NCBI RefSeq assembly: GCF_016863535.1
Contig: NZ_BOPB01000034.1
Location: forward strand, 1 to 63,183
Origin: Micromonospora lutea
GTDB lineage: Bacteria; Actinomycetota; Actinomycetes; Mycobacteriales; Micromonosporaceae
Length of the DNA stretch: 63,183 bases
Reading direction: 5' to 3'
Shown: positions 51,464 to 59,815 of the stretch, piece after piece
How the letters are laid out: each line of letters starts with the position of its first letter
How positions within the stretch are numbered: position 1 is the stretch's first letter
Notes under the pieces: generated by a model
What the model saw: the letters and a program-made list of their open reading frames with translations, nothing else
What the model was told of the DNA's origin: nothing
Databases searched by the model: none
Made by a program: the position numbers and the translations under genes

Positions 51464-52437
51464 GCTTTCGAGCGGACGGCTCCGACGACGGATGCCGAAC
51501 TTGCTCGGTTTGCCAAGCTCTTCAAGACGGACACGGACGGCGGCCTTCCATCATCTGCACCGTTATCGGGCCTGCGGGCGCCGCCGGAGTCGATGAACCC
51601 TGACCACACCCGCACTCGGACAAGCCCTCCCTGATCCAGAATAGGGTGAATCACCCTAAAACCGACACACCGGAAAGACCTAACAAAGTGCTACTACGCA
51701 CCACGACAAATTTCGATCGGCTTTGCTGCAGTTGCCCCTGTGGCCCCTACCAGCCGCTCCGTGACCTGCCTCAGCGGCGGGCTGCTGTGGACAATCTCTT
51801 CATCCTTTGCCAGGCCGCTCGGGCCGGAGATCCGCCCAGACCCCACCGCCACCAGCCGCCGCCACCCGGTTCTACGGCCGAGATGCCGACCCGCGTCCAG
51901 TCCGTCACGCTCACGGAAGACGAATCCGAAAGAGCGGCACCCGTGTTCGACAGCCCCAGCCCGCCGCCGAACTCGCAGCAGCACTGCGGTAGATCACCAT
52001 ACGAACGCCTCCCCATCTCGGCTACGTCCGGACGCTGTGGTGGCCGCGGGAGCAGTCACCGTCCGTGGCACGCGGCGGCACTTCCGGGCGCGGGCTCGCC
52101 CGCGTACGCCGCCAGTGCCACCTCGCCTGCCCCGGCCAGCCAGCGCTCGGCCGCGCAGCCCTCGGAGGAGGACACCGCACCTCAGGGGTCCGGCACGCCC
52201 CGGAGCAGCTGATAGCACTGCATGAGCCGCCGTGGCAGGTCGGTTCACGCATCCTGCGCCGGCTCGTAGGAAGCCTGCGGGCAGGCCGATCAATCGGCAG
52301 CTGCCGGACGTCGATGACGGCCGTCTGGCATTCCCGATATCCGCCGCTTTGCTGCCAAGTCTGATGACACCCTGAACGCGGGGGGCGCGGTCGCGAGTCA
52401 GGAGAGGCGGCATCAAGATCACGGTGAACGGCTTTTG
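51464..52437. other. gene-poor region of about 1 kb
   Basis: No frame with normal codon use and a ribosome site was found on either strand. It contains one perfect 17-bp palindrome near 51650. Frames at 51694-52016 have odd composition and were not called. The region may be the remains of lost genes. Confidence 0.4.
51642..51658. promoter_or_regulatory. perfect 17-bp palindrome TAGGGTGAATCACCCTA
   Basis: Two exact 8-bp arms around a single A in locally A/T-richer DNA. Looks like a repressor operator, but no gene start lies near it on either side. Confidence 0.45.
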
Positions 52438-53448
52438 ATGCGTACCGCGCTGATCGTGTTGGCCGCGCTGGCGGCGGCCGTGGTCGCGGACCTGGTCTCC
52501 GCCGTGCTGATCCGTTGGGGTGCCCTTGGCCGCTACAAGTGGCTGCTGGAGCCGCTGCGGCAGGCCTGCCGCAGCCCGGCGGCCGCGGTACTGCTGGTCG
52601 GGGCGCTGTACTACGCGCTGCCGCCCGGGCCGGCCGAGTGGCAGCGTTATCTGCGGCACGCCATCCTGCTGGTCCTGATCAGCGTCAGTGCGTGGCTGGT
52701 GATCAAGGCATTGAATGTTGCCGAAGCGGTCGCGTTCAGCCGGCTGCCGAGCGATCTGGTCACGAGCCGGCGGGTCCGGCGGGCCCGGACCCAGATTCGC
52801 CCGATGCGGCGGCTCACGGTGGCCGTTGTCACGGTCCTCGCAGTCGGCCTGATCCTGATGACCTTCCGGCCGGTACGCCTCGTCGGCATCTCCATTCTGA
52901 CCTCGGCCGGGGTGGTCGGCGCGGTGATCGGTCTCTCCGCTCGAACCGCGCTCGGCAACGCGTTCGCCGGCATCCAGGTCGCCTTCGCCGACGGGCTACA
53001 CGTCGGCGACGTGCTGGTGGTGGACGGCGAATGGGGTCGGGTCGAGGAGGTGAAGCTGACCAACGTGGTGATCCGGCTCTGGGACGAACGGATGCTCATC
53101 CTGCCGACCACGTACTTCACCGAGCGGCCGTTTCAGAACTGGACTCGGAACGAGTCGCGGGTGATCGGCAAGATCCAGATCCATGTCGACCACACCGCCG
53201 ACCTGGACGACCTGCGCCGGGAGGCACGCCGACTGGTCGAGTCCTCACCGCTGTGGGATCGAGACCGGTGGGTGCTCCAGATGGTCGACGCCACCCCGCA
53301 GACCGTGGTCATCCAGGTGCGGGCCTCGGCCGCGGACGGCGCCAGCGCCTGGGACCTGCGCTGCGACCTACGCGAGGGACTGATCCGCTACCTGCGCGAC
53401 CAGCACCCCCAGTGGCTACCCCGCACCCGCAGCCAGTACCAGCCCTGA
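52438..53448 (+). CDS. MscS-family mechanosensitive channel
   Basis: A 336-aa membrane protein. Three or four N-terminal helices precede the pore helix SAGVVGAVIGLSARTALGNAFAG and the beta domain FADGLHVGDVLVVDGEWGRVEE, both hallmarks of MscS. The C-terminal alpha/beta domain reaches to about residue 325. It would release solutes under hypo-osmotic stress. ATG 52438 is preceded by an in-frame TTG; the ATG is preferred. No operon partner. Confidence 0.92.
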   Translation: MRTALIVLAALAAAVVADLVSAVLIRWGALGRYKWLLEPLRQACRSPAAAVLLVGALYYALPPGPAEWQRYLRHAILLVLISVSAWLVIKALNVAEAVAFSRLPSDLVTSRRVRRARTQIRPMRRLTVAVVTVLAVGLILMTFRPVRLVGISILTSAGVVGAVIGLSARTALGNAFAGIQVAFADGLHVGDVLVVDGEWGRVEEVKLTNVVIRLWDERMLILPTTYFTERPFQNWTRNESRVIGKIQIHVDHTADLDDLRREARRLVESSPLWDRDRWVLQMVDATPQTVVIQVRASAADGASAWDLRCDLREGLIRYLRDQHPQWLPRTRSQYQP

Positions 53449-53638
53449 CCGGCGGGTCGGGCGTGCTCGTTCCGGACGCCGATGGATGAGTTGGTGCCGC
53501 CATCCTCGACCGCCTTCTGCACCACTGCGACGTCGTCGCGATCAACTGACCCAGCTACCGGCTCAAGAACCGCCTCACCGCCGTCGATGGCCAAGCCAAC
53601 GTCGCCTGACGTCGACCACTGCTTCGCCGGATAGGCAG

Positions 53639-53974
53639 CTACCCGGCCACACGCAGGCCACGCGCTTCAAGATGCTCCTCGATCCCTGCAGTCATTCGCG
53701 CGAACTCCGCAGCTAAGTCGACGCCATACCGATCCGCAAGAACCAAGACCGACCAGAGACAGTCAGCCAGCTCATGACCGAGCCGCTCACGAGCATCGGT
53801 GATTTCACGACGCCCGTCGACGGCCATCACGAGCTTCGCTAGATCCCCGACGTCACCGACGAACCCCAACGCCAGGTCACCAGTGCTCCAAGCCGCGCGA
53901 CCCGCGGCGACGTTGTGCCGGTCATACAACTCAGCGATCGCAACTGCCCTCAGCCCCAAGCTCTCAAGATCCAT
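53639..53974 (-). CDS. MazG-like nucleotide pyrophosphohydrolase
   Basis: A 111-aa all-helical protein. The second half carries the metal-binding pattern LGHELADCLWSVLVLADRYG (E-x-x-D) and GFVGDVGDLAKLVMAV supplies an earlier acidic pair in the usual E/G-x-x-E/D place. Such small MazG-type proteins hydrolyse non-canonical or excess dNTPs. One acidic position appears altered (GDVGDL rather than EEVGEL), so activity is uncertain. Confidence 0.8.
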   Translation of the reverse strand: MDLESLGLRAVAIAELYDRHNVAAGRAAWSTGDLALGFVGDVGDLAKLVMAVDGRREITDARERLGHELADCLWSVLVLADRYGVDLAAEFARMTAGIEEHLEARGLRVAG

Positions 53975-54163
53975 AGCCGCAACCTACAGCGGCAGCAGCA
54001 CCTGGTCCCGTTGATTCGTACCTAGCCGGACACCTTCATCCGTACGCCGACAAAAGTGGCCGGGTGGCCGCGGCTGGCGAGGTAACCGACGATATGGACC
54101 GTCATCGCGCTGGTGGCAGCGCCGTGGGCCGTGAACGTACCCGCGAGGATCCAAAACCTGGCG

Positions 54164-54857
54164 TCACGCAATGGCGGCGCGAGCGACAGATGCCCGCTGC
54201 ATGATGTCCTGCCGCTCGGGCGGCGCCGACAGCTCGGCCGACGGGGCCGGAGGTTTGCGGATGGTGAGGGCGTGCAGAGGCACGGTCACTACGCCGTAGA
54301 TAGCGGCGAGGATCAGCAGAGTGCCGCGCCAGCCGAGATGTGCGTCGAGGAAGCTGGTGAGCGGTATGAAGATGGTGCTGCCGAACCCGGCGACGATGGT
54401 CACGGCGAGCAGCGCGGTGGCGCGCCGCTCGGGGGTGAACCAGGTGACGATCACGGCGAAGGCCGGTTCGTAAAGGACCATCGCGCCGGTGACGCCGATG
54501 CCGATCATGACGGCGTAGAGCTGCCCGACGGTCTGGACCTGGGACCAGGCGATCAGCAGGACAGTGGCGGTGATGGAGCCGGTGGTCATGAGGGCGCGTC
54601 CGCCGTGGTGGTCGAGCCACCGGCCGACGGGGATCGCCATCGAAGCACCGGCGAGGACAGAGGCGGTGAGAGCGCCGGTGACAGCGGTGGCGGAAACGCC
54701 GAGCGTGGCCGCCATCGGGCGAAGCAGAACCGCATAGGCGTAGTAGAGAGTGCCGTAGCCGATGGTGGTCGTGATGGGCCGCGACGATGCGCCGGCCATG
54801 GGCGTGGTGCCCGCCGACCTGTCGGCCGGCGGGCACCGTGGTGAGATTGGTGGCCAT
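54164..54857 (-). pseudogene. frameshifted and truncated MFS transporter of the arsenic island
   Basis: The ATG at 54857 overlaps the flavoprotein stop and starts a normal N-terminus (MATNLTTVPAGRQ, then HGRRIVA). The reading frame is then lost near 54790 and the match resumes in another frame as TTTIGYGTLYYAYAVLLRPM through six membrane helices to LHALTIRKPP. The last six helices are absent. It is the broken remnant of a 12-helix major facilitator of the kind linked to arsenical flavoprotein genes in actinobacteria. Confidence 0.75.
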
Positions 54858-56275
54858 CAGCTGCCGCAGCAGCCGCCGGTCTGGCCGTCGACGGGTGCGA
54901 CGTCGAGGCTGATGAGGTTCAGCGGCACGGACAGCAGCCCGCCGGAGATGCCGGTCGCCAACCCCTTACCGGCGGGCTGGGCTGCGGGGGCGGGTCCGCA
55001 GCAGCTGTCGGTGCCGGTGGAATCGGCGGGGTTGCTGTTGCAGACGCCAGTTTCGGGCAGGTCGAGCTGGACCTCGCGGGCTGCCTGCCAGTCGCCGGCG
55101 AGGGCGGCGACGACGGATCGGACCTGTTCGTAGCCGGTGGCCATGAGGAAGGTCGGCGCGCAGCCGTAGCTCTTCATGCCGACGGCGTAGTAGCCGGTCT
55201 CGGGGTGGGCGAGTTCGTCGACGCCGTGCGGTGGGACGGTGCCGCAGGAGTGCTCGTTGGGGTCGATCAGCGGGGCGAGTGCGCGGGTGGCGCCCATGAC
55301 CGGGTCCAGGTCGAGCCGCAGTTCGGCGGCGATCGTGTGGTCGGGGCGGAAGCCGGTAGCGGCGACGATCCGGTCCACGGTCATTTGCTCCTCGCTACCG
55401 TCGGCGTGGCGGACGACCACGGCGACTCGGCCATCGGTCGGGGTGAGTGCGTGCACGGAGAAGCCGGTGAGCAGCCGGATCCGGCCGGCTTCCACGTGTT
55501 CGCGTAGCCGGGAACCGAGGGCGCCGCGGGCGGGCAGCGCATCAGCGTCGCCGCCTCCGTAGGTGCGGGCCGGGCTCGCCGAGCGGATTGCCCACGTCAC
55601 CTGGGTGCTCGGTTCCGCGGCGGCAAGCTCGGCTAGGGAGAGCAGGGTGTTGGCGGCGGAGTGGCCGGCGCCGACAACCAGGGTGCGTCGGCCGGCGAAC
55701 CGGTCACGATCCGCGCCGAGCACGTCGGGCAGGGCGTGCTCGAGGAACGCTGCGGCGTTCTTTTCGCCGTGGGCTGGCAGGCCGGAAGCGCCGAGGACGT
55801 TGGGGGTGCCCCAGGTGCCGGATGCGTCGATGACGGCCCGGGCAAGCAGCTCGTCGCCGTCGTCGAGGCGGATCAGGAACGGCGTCTGCTCGCGGCCGGC
55901 GGTGCGCAGCCTGTCCAGGCCGAGGCGGCTGATCGCCTCCACCCGCGCACCGTAGCGCAGGTGCGGCTTGAGCTGCGGCAGCTCTGCAAGAGGCTGCAGG
56001 TAGTCGGCGACGAGGTCCGCGCCGGTGGGCAGGGCGTCTTCGGCCGGGGCGACCCAGCCGGCGTCGTCGAGCAGCCGGCGGGCGGCGGGGTCGATGTTGT
56101 ACCGCCACGGGGAGAACACCCGCACGTGCCCCCACTGCCGCACCGCCGCGCCGGCGGTGTCACCAGCCTCCAGAACAAGGAAGGGCAGGCCACGCTCGTG
56201 CAGGTGGGCGGCAGCGGCCAGACCGACCGGGCCGGCGCCGATCACCACGACGGGCAGCTCGTCCAGGACACTCAT
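54857..56275 (-). CDS. FAD/NAD(P) oxidoreductase with C-terminal cysteine pairs, arsenic-linked
   Basis: A 472-aa flavoprotein. FAD motif VVIGAGPVGLAAAAHLHERG (residues 9-28), NADP-type motif TLVVGAGHSAANTLLSLAEL, and ATGFR near 310. The C-terminal 60 residues carry Cys-Cys pairs in DSCCGPAP and the terminal GGCCGS, unusual for monooxygenases and well suited to bind trivalent arsenic. It belongs to the arsenic island and is coupled to the broken MFS gene. A strong AGAGGAG lies before ATG. Its reaction is not established. Confidence 0.85.
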   Translation of the reverse strand: MSVLDELPVVVIGAGPVGLAAAAHLHERGLPFLVLEAGDTAGAAVRQWGHVRVFSPWRYNIDPAARRLLDDAGWVAPAEDALPTGADLVADYLQPLAELPQLKPHLRYGARVEAISRLGLDRLRTAGREQTPFLIRLDDGDELLARAVIDASGTWGTPNVLGASGLPAHGEKNAAAFLEHALPDVLGADRDRFAGRRTLVVGAGHSAANTLLSLAELAAAEPSTQVTWAIRSASPARTYGGGDADALPARGALGSRLREHVEAGRIRLLTGFSVHALTPTDGRVAVVVRHADGSEEQMTVDRIVAATGFRPDHTIAAELRLDLDPVMGATRALAPLIDPNEHSCGTVPPHGVDELAHPETGYYAVGMKSYGCAPTFLMATGYEQVRSVVAALAGDWQAAREVQLDLPETGVCNSNPADSTGTDSCCGPAPAAQPAGKGLATGISGGLLSVPLNLISLDVAPVDGQTGGCCGS

Positions 56276-56352
56276 CGGAAAACTCCTCTGTGTTCGAAAA
56301 CTGTCGAATCAGAAAGGTGCAGTGGTGCAGGGTTAGGCAGAGTTCGAGGGGC

Positions 56353-56847
56353 TCAGATAAGGGGGCTGCGACGCTCGAGCAGGACGACGTCGCGCCACCG
56401 GCCGTGGTGCCGGCCGACCCGCTCGCGGGTGCCGATGATGCGGAAGCCGGCCCGCTGGTGCAGGGTGAGACTGGCGGTGTTCTCGGGGAAGACGCCCGAC
56501 TGGATGGTCCAGATGCCGGCGGCCTCGGTGGAGGCGATCAGTAAGTCCAGCAGCAGCCGGGCCACACCCCGCCCTTGGGCGGCCGGGTCGACGTAGACGG
56601 AGTGCTCGACCACCCCGGCGTAGACCGGCCGGCTGGACGTCGGCGCGACCGCCACCCACCCGAGGACGATGTCGTCCGCGTCGACGGCCACGAGGCGGTG
56701 GTCAGGCAGCTTGGCCGCGTCGAATGCTGTCCAGGTCGGGGCGGTGGTCTCGAAGCTGGCGTTGCCGGCGTCGAGGCCAGCCTGGTAGATGGCGAGGACA
56801 CGACCGGCGTCGTGCGAGGTCATCGGGCGGACGGTGATGTCGGCCAT
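56353..56847 (-). CDS. arsN1: ArsN1-like GNAT acetyltransferase
   Basis: A 164-aa acetyltransferase of the phosphinothricin/arsinothricin branch. Acetyl-CoA loop VDPAAQGRGVARLLLDLLI (about 97-115), substrate residues in NASFETTAPTW, VEHSVYV and the C-terminal LHQRAGFRIIGTRERVGRHH are family marks. ArsN1 enzymes acetylate the antibiotic arsinothricin; the arsenic context favours this over phosphinothricin. The ATG overlaps the stop of a 14-codon frame. Confidence 0.82.
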   Translation of the reverse strand: MADITVRPMTSHDAGRVLAIYQAGLDAGNASFETTAPTWTAFDAAKLPDHRLVAVDADDIVLGWVAVAPTSSRPVYAGVVEHSVYVDPAAQGRGVARLLLDLLIASTEAAGIWTIQSGVFPENTASLTLHQRAGFRIIGTRERVGRHHGRWRDVVLLERRSPLI

Positions 56848-56891
56848 CAGCAGGCCCGCATCGGCTGCGGGGCGGGGTGGTTGCCGAACAT
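56847..56891 (-). CDS. possible 14-aa coupled leader ORF before arsN1
   Basis: Encodes MFGNHPAPQPMRAC with AAGGGAAG four bases before ATG and a TGATG stop/start overlap with arsN1. It could couple translation or be the tail of a lost gene. Too short to judge from codon use. Confidence 0.3.
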   Translation of the reverse strand: MFGNHPAPQPMRAC

Positions 56892-56942
56892 GCTGCTTCC
56901 CTTCCGCCTGTCTCGACGTCCGTCTAGCCAGACAGTTGCACG

Positions 56943-56966
56943 CTGATTAGAGAGATGTCAATCTAG
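56943..56966. promoter_or_regulatory. ArsR-box-like region before the arsR gene
   Basis: An A/T-rich segment with imperfect symmetry (TGATTAGA and CAATCTAG) just upstream of the ArsR start, in the divergent region between arsN1 and arsR. Position and composition suit autoregulation by ArsR. Confidence 0.4.
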
Positions 56967-56970
56967 AGGA

Positions 56971-57354
56971 ATGTCAAAGCAAGGTCCACCCCTCGCTGTC
57001 ATCGACCTCAACGCCGACGCGCCGTGCTGCCCCCCGCTGACTCAGCGTCGGGTCCCGGCCGAGGCGGCCGTGGTGCTCGCGCCCGCGTTCAAGGCCCTCG
57101 GCGACCCGGTACGGCTGCAGCTGATGTCGATGATCGCCTCCGCCGAGGACGGCGAGGTGTGCGTGTGCGACCTGACGCCAGCGTTCGACCTGACCGGGCC
57201 GACGATCTCCCACCACCTCAAGACGCTGCGCGAAGCGGGCCTGGTGGACGCCGAACGGCGCGGCACGTGGGTCTACTACCGGGCCCGCCCGGGCATCCTG
57301 CGCCAGCTCGCCGCCCTGCTGTCGATCGAGCCGGCCCTCTCGTCGCAGGCGTAA
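56971..57354 (+). CDS. arsR: ArsR/SmtB-family arsenic-responsive repressor
   Basis: A 127-aa winged-helix regulator. The metal-sensing pair is in EVCVCDLTPAFDLTGPTISH (Cys64, Cys66), the classical alpha-3 position, and an additional Cys19-Cys20 pair is at the N-terminus (APCCPP). The recognition helix follows (HHLKTLREAGLV). Arsenite binding would release DNA. It is divergent from arsN1 and the flavoprotein, which it probably represses. Confidence 0.92.
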   Translation: MSKQGPPLAVIDLNADAPCCPPLTQRRVPAEAAVVLAPAFKALGDPVRLQLMSMIASAEDGEVCVCDLTPAFDLTGPTISHHLKTLREAGLVDAERRGTWVYYRARPGILRQLAALLSIEPALSSQA

Positions 57355-57402
57355 ACCGCCGAGCAACTCCCGTACCCACCAGCGCCGAACGCCGAACGCG
57401 AA

Positions 57403-58524
57403 TCAGCGCCGATCGCCGTGTCCCGTGCGCGAGGCGGCGTCCCTCCGCTGCCGGTCTTGGCGAGGCCGTCCGGACAGGTGAGCCGCCAGGGCAGTCATGA
57501 CATGGGTGGCGTCGCGACCGACGCCGCGCAGGGTGTTCGAGGCGAAGGATCGCTGAAATTCCAACCCGAGATAGACCAGCCCTGGGTGGGTGGTGGAGAT
57601 CCCGCCCACCTGCCGGGGCACACCTTGGTCAAGGACGCCCAAGGGCTTGAGGTACGCCAGGTCCGGGCGGTAGCCAGTGGCGAAGATGACCGCGTCGACC
57701 GACTCGGGCGTGCCATCGGCCCAGATGACGCCCTCAGGGGTGAAGGCGGTGAACATGTCCCGCCGGGAGAGCAGCCCACAGGCCAGGGCGTCACGGTAGA
57801 CGCCGGTGTCGAGCACAGCCACGTGCCGGACCAGGCGGGTGAGGACGCGGCGGGGCAGGCAGTCCGCGCCGGTGACCCGCAGCCAGTAATGCAGGTCCCG
57901 CCCGCCGAGGCGTTGGGGCAGGAAGCGCACGGGTTCCCGGGTGGCGAGCGTGACCCGGGCGTGGACCGCGACCTCGTATGCGACCTGGACGGCGGAGTTG
58001 CCGGCGCCCACGACGATGACACGCTTGCCCGCGTACACCTGCGGCCGGCGATAGTGGGCGACGTGCCGGAGATCGCCGGCGTAGTCATCCTGGCCGGGCA
58101 GAGTCGGCAGGTAGGGGTTGCCGAAGGATCCGCTGGCGGCGACGACGCCGGCCGCGGCGATCTCGTCGCCGGTGTCGGTGTGGACGAGATATCCCCCGTC
58201 GCGGCGAGGGTGCACGGTCGTGACGCGGGTGCGGGTGCGAATGTCGACGTCCACGGTCTGCGCGTACCGGCGCAGATAGGCCGTGACCTCGTCACGGCGA
58301 GGGTAGCGGTCCGGATCACCGTCAAAGGGCATGCCGGGCAAGGCGCTGTAGCGGGCGGGCGAGAAGAGGGTCAGGCTGTCGTAGTAGTCAGGCCATGAGC
58401 CGACCGGTCCGGCGCCGGCGTGCAGGACGACGGGTCGGAAGCCAGTGTCCAGGGCGGCTCGGGCGGCGGCGAGGCCGGACTGGCCGGCGCCAATGATGAT
58501 CACGGGATCGACTTGATCGGTCAC
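57403..58524 (-). CDS. arsO: ArsO-like flavin monooxygenase
   Basis: A 373-aa flavin-containing monooxygenase. FAD motif VIIIGAGQSGLAAARAALD (residues 8-26), NADPH motif VIVVGAGNSAVQVAYEVAV, and ATGYRPDLAYL late in the protein, matching the ArsO group found in ars operons. ArsO has been proposed to oxidise organic or inorganic arsenicals, but its reaction is not settled. GTG 58524 follows a short A/T-rich operator region shared with the divergent ArsR gene. The basic C-terminus ends in arginines. Confidence 0.87.
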   Translation of the reverse strand: MTDQVDPVIIIGAGQSGLAAARAALDTGFRPVVLHAGAGPVGSWPDYYDSLTLFSPARYSALPGMPFDGDPDRYPRRDEVTAYLRRYAQTVDVDIRTRTRVTTVHPRRDGGYLVHTDTGDEIAAAGVVAASGSFGNPYLPTLPGQDDYAGDLRHVAHYRRPQVYAGKRVIVVGAGNSAVQVAYEVAVHARVTLATREPVRFLPQRLGGRDLHYWLRVTGADCLPRRVLTRLVRHVAVLDTGVYRDALACGLLSRRDMFTAFTPEGVIWADGTPESVDAVIFATGYRPDLAYLKPLGVLDQGVPRQVGGISTTHPGLVYLGLEFQRSFASNTLRGVGRDATHVMTALAAHLSGRPRQDRQRRDAASRTGHGDRR

Positions 58525-58530
58525 GCCACG

Positions 58531-58564
58531 ATCATATCGTCGTTTTGTTGAATGACAATATGAT
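58531..58564. promoter_or_regulatory. operator candidate between arsO and the second arsR
   Basis: ATCATAT (58531-58537) and ATATGAT (58558-58564) are an exact inverted pair separated by 20 bp of A/T-rich sequence. The pair lies between divergent starts and is suited to two ArsR dimers or one spaced site. Confidence 0.6.
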
Positions 58565-58586
58565 GATGGCGAGGAAAGGTGTGACC

Positions 58587-58919
58587 ATGAGCCAGACCGC
58601 CGCCGACCAGCCGACCGGACCAACGAGCAACGTCCCGGGTCTTGCGCCGCAGACGCAGGAGTTCCTCAAGGCCCTCGGCAGCCCTACCCGTCAGCGGATC
58701 ATGATGCTGTTCGCCCGCGGCGCCGAGATGTCCGTGGGTGAGGTGGCGGAGCGGGTTGGCATCAGCCAGGCCACGGCGTCGCAGCAGTTGACGCTGCTGC
58801 GACGTGGCGGAGCGGTCACCTCGCGACGCGAGGGCAAGACGGTGTTCTACCGGGCCGATCGTGATGGCGCCCTGGCCGCGCTGTCGGATCTGCAGTCCTA
58901 CCTGGCGACCTGCTGCTGA
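58587..58919 (+). CDS. arsR: ArsR-family regulator with C-terminal Cys-Cys
   Basis: A 110-aa winged-helix protein: FLKALGSPTRQRIMMLFARG, then the recognition helix VGISQATASQQLTLLRR and the wing EGKTVFYRAD. The alpha-3 Cys pair of classical ArsR is absent; the only cysteines are the final two residues (109, 110), which suggests a different arsenite or metal site. AGGAAAGG precedes ATG 58587. It is divergent from arsO and probably controls it. Confidence 0.9.
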   Translation: MSQTAADQPTGPTSNVPGLAPQTQEFLKALGSPTRQRIMMLFARGAEMSVGEVAERVGISQATASQQLTLLRRGGAVTSRREGKTVFYRADRDGALAALSDLQSYLATCC

Positions 58920-58986
58920 CCAGCCGGCACCAATCCCGACGCCCTCGAAGCCAAAGCCACTGCGAGACCGGCTTGACTCCGCAGGA

Positions 58987-59009
58987 TTGCTCAGCAATAG
59001 TTGAGTCAA
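58987..59009. promoter_or_regulatory. two adjacent palindromes before the ArsR-phosphatase fusion
   Basis: TTGCTCAGCAA (58987-58997) and TTGAGTCAA (59001-59009) are both perfect palindromes around a central base. The second runs into the ATG, so a bound ArsR-type protein would block the start of a leaderless or short-leader transcript. Confidence 0.6.
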
Positions 59010-59695
59010 TGGACGTTGAACTTTCTTCCCTCGTCGGACGAGCCCGGATCCACGCTGCCCTCGGCGACCCGGCACGCCTGGCGATCGTGGATGCGCTCAC
59101 TCTGGGCGACGCCTCCCCCGGGGAGATCGCCCACACCCTCGACATGCCGACGAACCTGGTCGCCCACCACGTCAAGGTCCTCACCGACGCCGGCCTGGTC
59201 GCCAAGGGCCGCTCCGAGGGAGACCGCCGTCGCACCTACCTGCGACTGCTGCCGGAGTCTCTCGCCGCGCTCGCCACCCCACGCCTGGCCGGCGTCGGCC
59301 GGGTGGTCTTCGTATGCACCCACAACTCGGCCCGCTCCCAGCTGGCTGCCGCCCTGTGGAAGCAGCGCACCCACAGCGACGTCGCCTCGGCCGGCACGAA
59401 GCCCGCCACCCGGGTGCACCCCCGCGCGGTGGCTGTGGCCCACCGCCACCACCTCGACCTCAACCCGACCGGCACCGCCCACGTCACCGACATCGTCCGC
59501 GCCGACGACCTGGTCATCGCCGTGTGCGACAACGCTCACGAGGACCTGACCGGCCCTGTCCGCCCCCGGCTGCACTGGTCCGTACCGGACCCGGTCCGGG
59601 TCGACACCGACGAGGCGTTCGAAGCCGCCTACGCCGACCTCGCCGACCGGGTCGGCCGGCTCGCCCCCGCCGTCCTGCCCGGAGAGCCCCGATGA
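59009..59695 (+). CDS. ArsR fused to a low-molecular-weight phosphatase/ArsC-type domain
   Basis: A 228-aa two-domain protein. Residues 1-90 are a winged helix (ALGDPARLAIVDALTLGDAS, MPTNLVAHHVKVLTDAGLV). Residues 95-228 are a low-molecular-weight phosphatase fold with the P-loop VCTHNSARSQ (Cys103, Arg109) and a DPVRVD segment late in the chain. The second domain may reduce arsenate or sense arsenicals. Such fusions combine detection and conversion. ATG 59009 was preferred over 58973 because of the operator position. It has no classical alpha-3 cysteine pair. Confidence 0.88.
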   Translation: MDVELSSLVGRARIHAALGDPARLAIVDALTLGDASPGEIAHTLDMPTNLVAHHVKVLTDAGLVAKGRSEGDRRRTYLRLLPESLAALATPRLAGVGRVVFVCTHNSARSQLAAALWKQRTHSDVASAGTKPATRVHPRAVAVAHRHHLDLNPTGTAHVTDIVRADDLVIAVCDNAHEDLTGPVRPRLHWSVPDPVRVDTDEAFEAAYADLADRVGRLAPAVLPGEPR

Positions 59696-59815
59696 CCGGC
59701 ATCAGCATCGAACGCCGGATCCGCCGCTCCTCGACGAGTTGAACGTCACCACCAACTGGTAACCACCATCGCGGCGGTGCCGGGGCCTGCTCAGATCATG
59801 GGAGAGAAACAACTG

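Noticed and set aside
51694..52016. Short minus-strand frames in the gene desert
   Set aside because: No ribosome site, inconsistent codon bias and overlapping alternatives of equal quality.
54113..54844. 243-codon plus-strand frame over the broken MFS gene
   Set aside because: Gly/Asp/Arg-rich shadow of the membrane protein; hydrophobic segments are clearly on the minus strand.
59692..59742. 16-codon frame overlapping the stop of the ArsR-phosphatase fusion (ATGA)
   Set aside because: The overlap is suggestive, but the peptide is short and Arg/Ser-rich and nothing supports it further.
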